53,147 nucleotides of DNA from Desulfobacterales bacterium (GCA_022013615.1 JAKLQB010000309.1:1-53147), one strand, 5' to 3'; shown: positions 25,940 to 34,884, counted from the stretch's first letter. Notes: generated by a model not told the origin, from the letters alone. Made by a program: numbers and translations.

Positions 25940-26868
25940 GATGTGCATTCATAAAAACATTAGTAAATCTCGCCTCCACTGATCCGCGTATCCTCTTGCT
26001 GGTGGGCGATTTAGGCTATACAGTTGTTGAACCTTTTGCCGAGCATTTCCCCAAGAGGTTTTTTAATATGGGTGTCGCTGAACAGAACATGGTCGGCGTT
26101 GCCACAGGCATGGCAGAGGCAGGGTACATCCCTTTCCTCTACTCCATCGTGCCATTTGCTACGTTGCGCCCCTATGAATTTATTCGCAACGGGCCGGTGA
26201 ACCACAGCCTGCCTGTACGTATCGTGGGAGTGGGCGGCGGGTTTGAATATGGTACAGCGGGTTCAACTCATTACGGACTGGAAGATGTGGGCGTATTTCG
26301 CCTACTGCCTGGCATGACTGTCATTGTACCCGCAGATTATGAGCAAGCTAGCACAGCACTCAGGCATACATGGGATTATCCAGGCCCCATTTATTACCGG
26401 TTGGGCAAGGATGACACAAACAGGGTACCTGATTTACACGGGCGATTTGACATAGGTAAGGTTCAACAGATTCGCCATGGATCAGACATCATTATTTTTT
26501 CCATGGGAAGCATTTCTCGCGACGTTTTATCGGCGGTAGATCAACTATCTGAGAAGAACATCTCTTGCGCCATGGCAGTGCTCTCTTGTATATCACCGGC
26601 ACCGATGGAAGAACTCAAAAAAATCATTTCGCAATATCCGGTTGCTGTGAGTGTTGAAGCTCATTACGTTCCAGGCGGGATAGGATCACTCATAAGTGAG
26701 GTAGTCGCTGAGAACGGACTACGTTGCCAGGTTCACTGCCTCGGTGTGAAAAGGGCAGCGAACGGGATGACGGGCAGTGAAAAGTATATGAATCATGTTC
26801 ATGGCATATCGACATCAGCCATTGCGAAGACGGTGCAAGAAATTCTAAAGGTTAAACAAGCTGTATGA
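25936..26868 (+). CDS. Transketolase C-terminal subunit
   Basis: This is the 310-residue partner of the preceding subunit. It has the pyrimidine-binding domain with FFNMGVAEQNMVGVATGMAE, where the Glu activates thiamine diphosphate, and GGGFEYGTAGSTHYGLEDVG. The C-terminal domain (about 185-310) holds VVSVEAHY-like sequence (AVSVEAHYVPGGIGS). It overlaps the N-subunit gene and the next methyltransferase by 4 nt each. Expression in strict stoichiometry with the N-subunit is expected from the coupling. Confidence 0.9.
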   Translation: MRCAFIKTLVNLASTDPRILLLVGDLGYTVVEPFAEHFPKRFFNMGVAEQNMVGVATGMAEAGYIPFLYSIVPFATLRPYEFIRNGPVNHSLPVRIVGVGGGFEYGTAGSTHYGLEDVGVFRLLPGMTVIVPADYEQASTALRHTWDYPGPIYYRLGKDDTNRVPDLHGRFDIGKVQQIRHGSDIIIFSMGSISRDVLSAVDQLSEKNISCAMAVLSCISPAPMEELKKIISQYPVAVSVEAHYVPGGIGSLISEVVAENGLRCQVHCLGVKRAANGMTGSEKYMNHVHGISTSAIAKTVQEILKVKQAV

Positions 26869-27794
26869 CAGATTCGATTAGTGTTAACACTAGGTGTCTT
26901 TTCTGTGAGAATTGCACAGACCAGGTGCTCTTTCCTGAGAAGTTGCAAGATGGTAGTTTTACCGGTTTTAGCTTCAGTGCGAGGCGGGAGCGCCGGCGGG
27001 AACATTACCGCATTGTCCGATGTGAACAGTGCGGCCTCGTACGTTCTGACCCCATCATCGATCCTAATACTATCGACAATCTATACTCAGAGAGCGCCTG
27101 CCTTAGTCAACATGAAATTCCCTATGCAGCTAAAACCTACGCCGAACTTACCGCTAAACTTTTAAAAAAATACGGTACAGAGCGCATGCGAAGCGTTCTG
27201 GAACTGGGTTGTGGTACTGGATTTTTTTTGCAGGAGGCTTTGCGCATGGGCTTTGAAGAAGTCTTTGGCTTTGAACCAAGCCGAGATTGCTGTGAAAAGG
27301 CACCTGCCGCCGTGCATAGCCGCATCGTTAATAGTGTCTATGATTCGGCTAGAATTGACGGGAAAACCTTCGACCTGGTTTGCAGTTTTCATGTGTTTGA
27401 CCACCTGCCTAACCCGCGCCAGACAATTGCTTCGCTATCAAAGCACCTATCGGTAAACGGCATGCTCCTGCTCGTAGTGCATGACGTGGAAAGCTTGAGC
27501 GCCAAAATCCTCGGTGATTACAGCCCCATTTTTGATGTTGAGCACATCTACCTATTTTCAAAGAATACAATTAAGATACTGCTGCAAAGCGAAGGCTTCG
27601 AAACGCTGGAGATAGGTAGCTTGGTCAATACCTACTCGTTGGAGTACTGGATGCGCATGGCACCCCTCATCAGCGCATGGCGGAAGGTGCTTCCCCAGAG
27701 CTTGGCGCAGATCCCGGTAAGACTGAAGGCGGGCAATTTATATATTTTAGGCAAAAAAAGCAAAAGGAACGAGGGCCGTTATGCTGACCGATAA
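26865..27794 (+). CDS. Zinc-ribbon class I methyltransferase
   Basis: The 309-residue protein starts with a putative zinc knuckle (Cys11, Cys14 and Cys53, Cys56 in VRCEQCGLVRSDP) that precedes many sugar-locus methyltransferases. The SAM domain has SVLELGCGTGFF at 110-121, GFEPSRDC and SFHVFDHLPNP. Such proteins may be C- or O-methyltransferases; the zinc-ribbon form is also seen in C-methyltransferases for dTDP-sugars, but the cysteine-rich part here is shorter. Its 3' end overlaps the glycosyltransferase gene by 14 nt. Confidence 0.8.
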   Translation: MTDSISVNTRCLFCENCTDQVLFPEKLQDGSFTGFSFSARRERRREHYRIVRCEQCGLVRSDPIIDPNTIDNLYSESACLSQHEIPYAAKTYAELTAKLLKKYGTERMRSVLELGCGTGFFLQEALRMGFEEVFGFEPSRDCCEKAPAAVHSRIVNSVYDSARIDGKTFDLVCSFHVFDHLPNPRQTIASLSKHLSVNGMLLLVVHDVESLSAKILGDYSPIFDVEHIYLFSKNTIKILLQSEGFETLEIGSLVNTYSLEYWMRMAPLISAWRKVLPQSLAQIPVRLKAGNLYILGKKSKRNEGRYADR

Positions 27795-28788
27795 ATTCAT
27801 TTCCGTGGTGGTTGCATGTTATCGCGATGAGGGTAGTGTGGATGAACTGCTACGGCGTCTCACACTCACTATGGAGAAAATCACCCCAAACTGGGAAGTA
27901 ATCTACGTGAACGATTGCAGTCCAGACAATGCTGAAAGTATTTTGATAGAACAGGCAGCCTTGAACCCAAGACTCACAGTTATTTCACATGCACGCAACT
28001 TTGGAGCTCAGGTGGCATTCACTACAGGTATGGATCAGGCTGTCGGCGATGCAATCATTATCATGGATGGAGATCTTCAAGATCCGCCAGAAATGATCGA
28101 AAAGTTTGTTGATATATGGCTGAAAGGATACGAGGTGGTCTATGGCATCCGTGCTAAACGACATGAGGGTCTGGTGCGGAATATCGGATATAAAGTTTTT
28201 TACCGTATCTTGCAGAAAATTGCATACATCACCATCCCCTTGGATGCGGGTGAGTTTTCTCTCATGGATAGAGTAGTGGTGGATGTCATATTGGCTTGCC
28301 CTGAGCGCGACCGTCTCATTCGTGGTTTGCGTGCGTATGCAGGTTTCAATCAGACCGGGGTAGAGTTCGAGCGCCCGTCGCGATTTGCCGGTGAATCTAC
28401 CCAGAGCCTATTGGATTACGTGATGTGGGTGTATAAATCTTTTACTTCGTTTTCCCTGGCACCCCTGCGCATTATTTCGGTGATCTCTTTGTTGATGTCG
28501 GGCATAAGTCTGCTTGCGTTGGTTACTTATATCGGCGTATACTTTTTTTACCCAAAGGCGCCATCCGGTTTCATGACACTGCTGGTTCTGGGTCTGGGGG
28601 TTGGCAGCGTTGTCATGCTTTCGCTGGGTGTGATGAGCGAATATATCGCACGCCTGTTTCTGGAAATTAAAGCACGCCCGCAGCCGGTTATTCGCACGTT
28701 GGTCAATGATCACCGTCCGGTGCCTCGTCCCTGGCTGGGCAGAAAAGTCGCCATTCTTGAACAGGTGAAGAAAGTCCGAGATGAGTAA
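27781..28788 (+). CDS. Polyprenyl-phosphate GT2 glycosyltransferase (DPM1/GtrB/ArnC type)
   Basis: The 335-residue protein has a GT-A catalytic domain with ISVVVACYRDEGS at the start and DGDLQDPP (96-103) as the metal-binding DxD region. Two membrane segments follow near 222-250 and 263-290. This layout makes undecaprenyl-phosphate-linked monosaccharides used by periplasmic GT-C enzymes. The GT-C-like membrane proteins at 34930 and 41175 could be the matching acceptors. The ATG has GAGGGCCGTT upstream and lies inside the previous gene's 3' end. Confidence 0.88.
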   Translation: MLTDKFISVVVACYRDEGSVDELLRRLTLTMEKITPNWEVIYVNDCSPDNAESILIEQAALNPRLTVISHARNFGAQVAFTTGMDQAVGDAIIIMDGDLQDPPEMIEKFVDIWLKGYEVVYGIRAKRHEGLVRNIGYKVFYRILQKIAYITIPLDAGEFSLMDRVVVDVILACPERDRLIRGLRAYAGFNQTGVEFERPSRFAGESTQSLLDYVMWVYKSFTSFSLAPLRIISVISLLMSGISLLALVTYIGVYFFYPKAPSGFMTLLVLGLGVGSVVMLSLGVMSEYIARLFLEIKARPQPVIRTLVNDHRPVPRPWLGRKVAILEQVKKVRDE

Positions 28789-29530
28789 GGCGAAACAAGA
28801 ATCCTTCCGCCCACCCCCGAATTTGCCTCCCGGCAAAGGATGGAAGGGGAAAATCATCTGTGCAATACGTCAGACAGCCGATTTGATGGTAGCCTCGGTG
28901 GTCCTTTATCTGAAGCCATGGCTGGTGGAGCGGAAAGGCATTATCCTTGAAATTGGCTGCGGCGCGCAGCCTTACCGCCATTTTCTGCCTCCATCCTGTT
29001 CTTATCAAGGGCTTGACTGGGAAAGTTCGGAAGAGCACTTTGGTTACTCTGCCCCCGACACAACCTATTACACAGGTGGGCAGTTCCCTTTTATGGATGC
29101 GTCTTTCGATAATCTGTACCACACAGAAGTGTTGGAGCACATCTATGACTATAAGGTGTTTCTCCGCGAATGTCGCCGTGTGCTCAAGCCAGGTGGAAAT
29201 ATGTTCTTCGCCATCCCGTTTCAAGCCCGGTATCACTATATCCCCCACGATTACTGGCGCTTTACCCCGGCCGCGCTGGAAAAACTGCTGATAGAAGCAG
29301 GCTTCCAGCACATCACGATCCTGCCGCGCGGTACTGATATTACCGTGATGGGATATAAGATCGGAAGCGTAATTTACCGCTGGTTGCACGGCAATGCGGT
29401 TGGTAAAATCTTAGGGTTGCTCACCTTGCCATGTCTGGTGTTGGCACTGTTGATAGGGCATATATCAATGCGTCGTAGTCTGGGGTCTGAGGATGATTGC
29501 CTTGGTTATGTGGTAATAACCCAAGCATAG
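28781..29530 (+). CDS. Class I SAM-dependent methyltransferase
   Basis: This 249-residue enzyme has motif I IILEIGCGAQPYRHFL (54-69), the SFDNLYHTEVLEHI segment typical of methyltransferase domain 11, and VLKPGGNMFFAIPF. A basic proline-rich start (RPPPNLPPGKGWKGK) and a hydrophobic C-terminal helix (about 205-232) suggest membrane association. It overlaps the GT2 gene by 8 nt, hinting that it modifies the lipid-linked sugar made by that enzyme. Confidence 0.8.
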   Translation: MSKAKQESFRPPPNLPPGKGWKGKIICAIRQTADLMVASVVLYLKPWLVERKGIILEIGCGAQPYRHFLPPSCSYQGLDWESSEEHFGYSAPDTTYYTGGQFPFMDASFDNLYHTEVLEHIYDYKVFLRECRRVLKPGGNMFFAIPFQARYHYIPHDYWRFTPAALEKLLIEAGFQHITILPRGTDITVMGYKIGSVIYRWLHGNAVGKILGLLTLPCLVLALLIGHISMRRSLGSEDDCLGYVVITQA

Positions 29531-29562
29531 AGATGGCGTAACATGAATTGAAGGAAATGAAT

Positions 29563-31068
29563 ATGGAATTGAGTAAAAAAATTGAACGGGTGGCTTTTAT
29601 CTATCCGGTGATGTCCTTTGTGCCTCCGATAGGGCTTATGCTCCTTGCCTCTCTGATGGAACAGCTGGGCAAACAAGTGATTGTGGAGCCGATGTTTTAC
29701 CGACGCTACCAGGAAGGGGACATGCCTGCTCCAAAAACGCTTAAAAAACTGCGCGACTTCAAACCGGATATGATTGGCGTGGGGTTCCTATCAGCCGATT
29801 GGACTGCGGGAAAAGCCAGTCTGAAGATACTACGTTCCATGTTCGGACATAGCCTCATCGTGGCCGGGGGCAGACATGCATCTAACTTTCCACAGGAGGT
29901 GCTGAGTTGGGGTACTGATTTTGTCGTCATCGGTGAAGGCGAAACTGCCATGAAAGAGCTGTTGGAAGCACTGGAGCGTAATCATGCCGTTCTGGCTGAA
30001 ATTCCCGGGCTGGCATTTCGCAATCCTCAGGGCGTTTTCTCATTTAAGCCACGCCCGGTGGAGACTGCTCCGCTGGATGTCACTCCCGCCTATCATTTGG
30101 TGCCGTACCAGAACTTTATCAACACCCGCCTGGCAATCGTTGGACGCTACCTAAAGTCTGGATGGTTGGAGACGAGCCGTGGGTGCTTTAGCAAGTGCAT
30201 TTACTGCCGCGACGAAAAGTTTGGCAGCCACTTACGCTGGCGTCACTTGGATGTCGTGATGGAAGATATACGTGTGCAACTGCGTAACTATGACCTTGAT
30301 ACATTTTACATCATCGATGATATGTTTGCCGTCAAGGAAAAGCGTGTCATTGAATTCTGCAAGAGGTTTGAGGATATACAAAACGAGTTTCAAAAAAAAC
30401 TCTATTTTACCGCCACAGCGCGCACGGATACCCTTACCCCGCTTATGGTAGAAGCCATGACAAAGGCTGGCTGTACGCAATTGAGTATTGGAGTGGAATC
30501 GGGCAGCCAGCGCATCCATGAAATCCTCAAAACAGGTAAGAAAGTAGACACCATCCGGCCTGCGTTTAGCATGCTCAGAGGTACGGGCATTGATACGTTT
30601 ATCAACATCATCATCGCGATACCCGGAGAAGAGGAGGAGGATATCCAGAAATCGGTTGACTTGCTCAAACAAATCAAACCCACAACTGTAAGCGTATCTT
30701 TTCTCACCCCATATCCAGGTACGCCATTGTATGGCTTGGCTTTGGAAAAGGGCTGGATTACCGAACATAACAGCATGACTTTTCGCCACAGTGATAACTT
30801 TTCGCAGTTGCAACAAAGCGTTCCGCAAAACGTGTTCGATGAACGTAAAGAAAGATTATATCAGACGAGTTTTCGAAATACAGTTTTCAATATACTCTAC
30901 CGTAAAGAGTTCTTTGAACTGATCGCCGACATGATTCTCGTGTTTGTGAAACGTCCGCATCTCATTTTGCATCTCTTTAAAAGTATCATGAATATGAAAG
31001 TGGACGACTTTAAAGAAATGTACCGAGAATTGCTTGCCGAAGAACATCTTCTAAGGGACTGCGTCTAA
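29563..31068 (+). CDS. B12-binding radical SAM protein
   Basis: The protein has about 501 residues. The N-terminal cobalamin-binding-type domain has PPIGLMLLASLMEQL, MIGVGFLS and VVIGEGETA. The radical SAM domain starts with CFSKCIYC (Cys208, 212, 215), binding the 4Fe-4S cluster that cleaves SAM. AIPGEEEEDI, FLTPYPGTPLY and a C-terminal helical part follow. I use ATG 29563 with AAGGAA 7 nt before; a TTG at 29548 is also in frame. Class B members methylate unactivated carbon or phosphorus, and others do ring contraction. Together with the next gene it makes a radical SAM pair in the locus. The substrate is unknown. Confidence 0.85.
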   Translation: MELSKKIERVAFIYPVMSFVPPIGLMLLASLMEQLGKQVIVEPMFYRRYQEGDMPAPKTLKKLRDFKPDMIGVGFLSADWTAGKASLKILRSMFGHSLIVAGGRHASNFPQEVLSWGTDFVVIGEGETAMKELLEALERNHAVLAEIPGLAFRNPQGVFSFKPRPVETAPLDVTPAYHLVPYQNFINTRLAIVGRYLKSGWLETSRGCFSKCIYCRDEKFGSHLRWRHLDVVMEDIRVQLRNYDLDTFYIIDDMFAVKEKRVIEFCKRFEDIQNEFQKKLYFTATARTDTLTPLMVEAMTKAGCTQLSIGVESGSQRIHEILKTGKKVDTIRPAFSMLRGTGIDTFINIIIAIPGEEEEDIQKSVDLLKQIKPTTVSVSFLTPYPGTPLYGLALEKGWITEHNSMTFRHSDNFSQLQQSVPQNVFDERKERLYQTSFRNTVFNILYRKEFFELIADMILVFVKRPHLILHLFKSIMNMKVDDFKEMYRELLAEEHLLRDCV

Positions 31069-31100
31069 TCTAATAAATATATGGAAGGAGTATAGAAGCT

Positions 31101-32654
31101 TTGAGCATATATCCGCGCGTTACACTTTATGACCACTCCTATGAAACCTTTGCAATTCAATACCTTGCTTCTACGTTGAGGATGCATGGGTTTCCCGTAC
31201 AAATCTATTATGACTGCTCGATGAACAAAGATTATCTCGGGCAGGATTTCTTTTTGACGAACTTTTTCTCATACACTCCATCTTACATTGCGGAAAAGAT
31301 TTTGGCCTCTAAACCCGATGTGGTTGGGTTCAGCATTATCACTACCTTTTTGCGTCTACTCAACCCGATTATCCGTGAGCTCAAGCAGAGAAAGCCTGAC
31401 ATCGTCATCATTGCCGGAGGGCCTCATTGTTCCCTGGCACCCGCCCAAGTACTGGAAAATCGAGATATCGACTTTGTCTTCGTGGGCGACGCTGACATTT
31501 CGCTCCCCGAATTCCTGAATGAATGCAAAACGCGAAGTGTGGATGAAATCAAAGCATTCTCCGTTACGCGGATGCGCGGAATTTGGAATGTCCATCAAGG
31601 GCTTGTTATTGAACGCGGAATGGGACCATTCATGGCAGACTTGGACCGCGTCCCATTTCCTGAAAAAGACCCTTATTACCAGAAAAACCCATCACTGAAA
31701 ATCATGTACACAGCCACGTGTAGTCGTGGCTGCATATTCTCTTGCACTTATTGCAACAGTAATACCCTACGTAAAAAATATTTATCATGCGGCCATAATT
31801 ACTTTCGCATACGCTCGGTGAAAAACGTTATGGAAGAACTGCACATGGCGAGGGAAAAATACAATCCCAGCCAAATCATGTTTTTAGATAATCTGTTTGC
31901 GCCTGGGAAAAAGTGGTTGCGGGAGTTCTCTGAAGCCTACAAGCGCGAAATCGGGTTACCTTTTTTCTGTGAAACAAACCCCAATGTGCACACAAAGGAA
32001 ACGATGAAACTTCTCGCTGAAGCAAACTGTACCTTGCTGCAATTCGGCTTTCAGAGTGCTAACGAAGAAGTGCGCCGTACTGTTCTGCACAGACGGGAAA
32101 CAAATGCACGCATACTTGAACTTGTTTCTGAAGCAAGGAGGCTGGGCATGTTCGTGAGTATTGACCATATTGCAAACCTGCCCGGTGAGGTTCAGGAACA
32201 TCTTGACGAGGCCATTGCTCTTTATCATGAATTACGTCCCAACTGGGTGAACCTTGGCTTCTTGCAGTACTACCCTGAAGCGGAGATTATTGATATTGCC
32301 ATTGCGCGCAAAGCAATTTTTGAAGAGAATTTACATGAGATTTACAGTGGTGATTTCCAAAGTTCCTTCCGCTTACTTTCCAAGTCCCATCTTGGTGATT
32401 ATTACCGGACCATGCCCATGCGCCTATTTCTCGCTTTCAAAATAGGTGTAAATCCCAAGGCTTTGGTCTATAAAATGTTCAATAATAAGATCATTGCCAG
32501 AATCCTTTCACCATTAGCCTCATCGTTTATCTATGCCTCTAGGATTCTTCTTGCTTATACGGATAAACGGGATTTCCTCGTCCGACACCATGTCATCAGA
32601 AATAGCTATGTTATGATTAACGTGTTCAAAGAAAAATTTTTTAGACATGGCTGA
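31101..32654 (+). CDS. Second B12-binding radical SAM protein
   Basis: This is a 517-residue paralogue of the preceding product. The cobalamin-type domain contains VVGFSIITTFLR, IIAGGPHCSLAP and FVFVGDAD. The cluster motif is CIFSCTYC (Cys211, 215, 218). ANLPGEVQEHLDEA follows in the middle of the barrel, and the C-terminal part is basic and hydrophobic. The start is TTG at 31101 with GGAAGGAG about 10 nt upstream and no better in-frame ATG. It overlaps the following methyltransferase gene by 8 nt. The two radical SAM proteins are too different to be a recent duplication, so they probably act on distinct positions. Confidence 0.84.
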   Translation: MSIYPRVTLYDHSYETFAIQYLASTLRMHGFPVQIYYDCSMNKDYLGQDFFLTNFFSYTPSYIAEKILASKPDVVGFSIITTFLRLLNPIIRELKQRKPDIVIIAGGPHCSLAPAQVLENRDIDFVFVGDADISLPEFLNECKTRSVDEIKAFSVTRMRGIWNVHQGLVIERGMGPFMADLDRVPFPEKDPYYQKNPSLKIMYTATCSRGCIFSCTYCNSNTLRKKYLSCGHNYFRIRSVKNVMEELHMAREKYNPSQIMFLDNLFAPGKKWLREFSEAYKREIGLPFFCETNPNVHTKETMKLLAEANCTLLQFGFQSANEEVRRTVLHRRETNARILELVSEARRLGMFVSIDHIANLPGEVQEHLDEAIALYHELRPNWVNLGFLQYYPEAEIIDIAIARKAIFEENLHEIYSGDFQSSFRLLSKSHLGDYYRTMPMRLFLAFKIGVNPKALVYKMFNNKIIARILSPLASSFIYASRILLAYTDKRDFLVRHHVIRNSYVMINVFKEKFFRHG

Positions 32655-33324
32655 TACCCCTGACATTACACATAACCTGATTAAGATGTATGGCCGTAAC
32701 GACTGGATCATGCAAGTTAATTTTTCCTTCTTTCTTGCACTCAGTGGATTGAGTACTTTGCCGCGAAGTGCACGCATCTTGGATTGTGGTTGCGCAATGG
32801 GGCATCTCATTAATCTTTTTCAAGCCAAAGGTTTTACAAAAATTTGGGGATTGGATGCCTCTGCGGAGATGGTTGATGCCGCGTTACATTTTACCCATTC
32901 GCCTATTGTCTTGTGTGATGTTTTAGATGCCGATCAACATTTTCAGGCTGGCAGTTTTAATGTTGTGATTATATCGGACTTGCTGCATCATTTAACCAGC
33001 CAGCAGGAATGGGTGCGTTTACTGCGCATATGCCATAAACTGCTAGACGAAGACGGTTTGCTCGTCATCCGTGAACCGTGGCCCACGACACCTTTAAAAA
33101 TACTGTATTGGATGTCGCACTATAAGTTTTTTTACCGTTTTGCCTCTCTCAGAGCTCGCCTTCAATCTTTTATTGAGGAAGATGATTTGTTGCAGCACTT
33201 TTTCTGTAATTGGGTAACGGCATATAAGCAAATCCTATTAGAAAACGACTTCACCATCCCAAAAGACATGAGTTGGCTTGTTCACCGTATTACGGTGTGC
33301 AAGAGAAGGAAAAGTATCGCATGA
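32647..33324 (+). CDS. Class I SAM-dependent methyltransferase
   Basis: This 225-residue protein has motif I RILDCGCAMGHLI at 43-55, GLDASAEMVDAAL, CDVLDADQHF and SDLLHHLTS. A conventional polar-group methyltransferase next to two radical SAM enzymes suggests extensive tailoring of one glycan. It starts at ATG 32647 inside the previous gene and shares ATGA with the next at 33321. Confidence 0.78.
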   Translation: MADTPDITHNLIKMYGRNDWIMQVNFSFFLALSGLSTLPRSARILDCGCAMGHLINLFQAKGFTKIWGLDASAEMVDAALHFTHSPIVLCDVLDADQHFQAGSFNVVIISDLLHHLTSQQEWVRLLRICHKLLDEDGLLVIREPWPTTPLKILYWMSHYKFFYRFASLRARLQSFIEEDDLLQHFFCNWVTAYKQILLENDFTIPKDMSWLVHRITVCKRRKSIA

Positions 33325-33785
33325 GGCCCGCTTATCACGCGCTTGCAGGGATTGGCTTAGGGATACCACTGCTCGTGATATCGGGTTCGTGGCAAGTGGC
33401 TGGATGTTTTTCAATTGCCACCACGTTGATGGATGTAGACCATGTGTTAGATTATGCGTTTTGGGGTAAGCATCCACGGAGCTTGAAAAAATTCTTAAAG
33501 AAAGATGCTACGCTTAATTCGCCTCGCATGGTTTTCATTTTTCATGGTTATGAATGGGTGATCGTAATGTTTGCGTTGGCTGCAAGGTTTGATCATCCGC
33601 TTATTGTTGCAGTAGCAGCAGGCATCACACTCCATTTACTGATGGATGAAGTAGGTAATCGTCTTCCGAATAGACTGACGATATTGCATCCGTTATTCTA
33701 CTTCTTTTCGTTCCGTCTTAAACATAGATTTCGTGCCTCCTCAATTTATCAAGTGAGGGATAGAAACCAATCAAGTGAGGGATAG
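33321..33785 (+). CDS. Small YdjM-like membrane protein (putative metal-dependent hydrolase)
   Basis: The 154-residue protein has several hydrophobic segments and the pattern HALAGIGLG near the N-terminus, DVDHVLDYAFWG near residue 37 and LHLLMDEVGN near 110, as in LexA-regulated YdjM/DUF457-like membrane proteins that keep metal-binding His and Asp residues. I start at ATG 33321, overlapping the upstream TGA; a longer start at 33273 would lie within the methyltransferase. The last 12 or so codons come from a 22-bp tandem repeat, and the stop (TAG) lies in its second unit. A single unit would instead end at TGA overlapping the next ATG. Confidence 0.6.
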   Translation: MRPAYHALAGIGLGIPLLVISGSWQVAGCFSIATTLMDVDHVLDYAFWGKHPRSLKKFLKKDATLNSPRMVFIFHGYEWVIVMFALAARFDHPLIVAVAAGITLHLLMDEVGNRLPNRLTILHPLFYFFSFRLKHRFRASSIYQVRDRNQSSEG

Positions 33786-33814
33786 AAACCAGTCAAGTGA
33801 GGGATAGAAACCAG
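33749..33814 (+). repeat. Three tandem copies of a 22-bp repeat at a gene junction
   Basis: The unit TCAAGTGAGGGATAGAAACC plus two bases occurs at 33749-33770, 33771-33792 and 33793-33814 with a single difference (CAA versus CAG at the unit end). It begins inside the coding end of the YdjM-like gene and ends two bases before the ATG of the radical SAM gene. Each copy holds GTGAGGGA, which can act as a Shine-Dalgarno-like sequence. There is no spacer, so it is not a CRISPR array despite ending in GAAACC. The 44 extra bases shift the upstream frame. Confidence 0.93.
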
Positions 33815-33816
33815 TC

Positions 33817-34884
33817 ATGACGAAATTACGTATTTTTTCAAGTATTGGAGCGGCATCATTGAAGGCAAAGTTAACACACCAGAGAATACCTATTTTTCTC
33901 AGTCTCTTTATTACTAACCGCTGTAATTTGCATTGTAAATATTGTTTTATCACGGATCCTAATATTTCTATTGAGATAAGGCGGGCAGAATATACCAAAG
34001 AAGAAGTATTTCAGATTATCGATGAATTTTACGATATGGGAACGAGAATGATATTCCTGCTGGGTGGTGAACCCTTAGTGCACAAAGATATTGGTGAAAT
34101 AATCAATTACATCGTTAGTAAAGGCATATATCTGACAATTTGTACGAATGGTGTTCTCATCAAAGAAAAACTGGAAGCAATCAAGCGGGTCCATGTGTTG
34201 GCTGTCAGTCTGGATGGGGTTGGTGACGCAAACGATGCACTACGTGGCCAAGGTACATCCCAAAGAGTAATCGAGGGCATAGAATCTGCTTTAAAAGCGG
34301 GTATCCCTTGCCGCATTCACGCTGTCTTAACGCGAAATAATCTTCAGGATATGCGCTCTCTTGCTAAGCTGACAGCCAGATTGGGAGTCGTATTAACAAT
34401 TTCCCCCCCCAATTTTCTAGGCGAAACAGCTATTTCTGAGCTCAAAATTACTTCTGAGGAGTATAAAGCATTCTGGCGGGAATACCTGGATATGTTTCAA
34501 GAAGGCTTGCCGATAGGTAATAACGCAGAAGCCATACGACAATGTTTGTCTTGGCCTACTGATTACCAAACTTTTATACGAAAGGGAGAAAAATACAAAG
34601 GTTATAAACCAACTTTTTGTTTAAATGGTTATACATATGTTGCTTTAGGAGCGGAAGGCACGATGTATAATTGCATCAATTTGGGAGTATATCACGGTCC
34701 AAATATCAAGAAAATAGGAATACGCAAGGCGTGGTCAACACTTTTAGAGTGGCGTCCCGATTGTGTATCTTGCTCCAGTATCAATTGTATAGAGACCGCA
34801 AAAATGCTTAGTATGCGATCAGAAGCGATTCTTTCAGGTTTGCGTTTTCATGCATTTAGGCGTGAAAACAAAATTTTTAAATGA
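33817..34884 (+). CDS. Radical SAM protein with a C-terminal cysteine region (SPASM/twitch-like)
   Basis: This 355-residue protein lacks a B12 domain. Its cluster motif CNLHCKYC (Cys36, 40, 43) starts the barrel, and GGEPLVHKD is the SAM-contacting GGE loop. The C-terminal region has Cys residues in FCLNG, MYNCINLG and CVSCSSINC, suggesting an auxiliary 4Fe-4S cluster as in SPASM/twitch enzymes. These often modify peptides or sugars through dehydrogenation or epimerisation. A modifier of the surface glycan or of an associated protein is possible. Confidence 0.83.
   Translation: MTKLRIFSSIGAASLKAKLTHQRIPIFLSLFITNRCNLHCKYCFITDPNISIEIRRAEYTKEEVFQIIDEFYDMGTRMIFLLGGEPLVHKDIGEIINYIVSKGIYLTICTNGVLIKEKLEAIKRVHVLAVSLDGVGDANDALRGQGTSQRVIEGIESALKAGIPCRIHAVLTRNNLQDMRSLAKLTARLGVVLTISPPNFLGETAISELKITSEEYKAFWREYLDMFQEGLPIGNNAEAIRQCLSWPTDYQTFIRKGEKYKGYKPTFCLNGYTYVALGAEGTMYNCINLGVYHGPNIKKIGIRKAWSTLLEWRPDCVSCSSINCIETAKMLSMRSEAILSGLRFHAFRRENKIFK

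Noticed and set aside
28703..29389. 228-residue minus-strand open frame
   Set aside because: It lies opposite a methyltransferase gene with clear motifs; its sequence shows no recognisable domain.
33749..33814. Repeat ending in GAAACC resembling a CRISPR repeat
   Set aside because: The three units are directly abutting at 22 bp with no spacers and lie across a gene junction; no cas genes are nearby.
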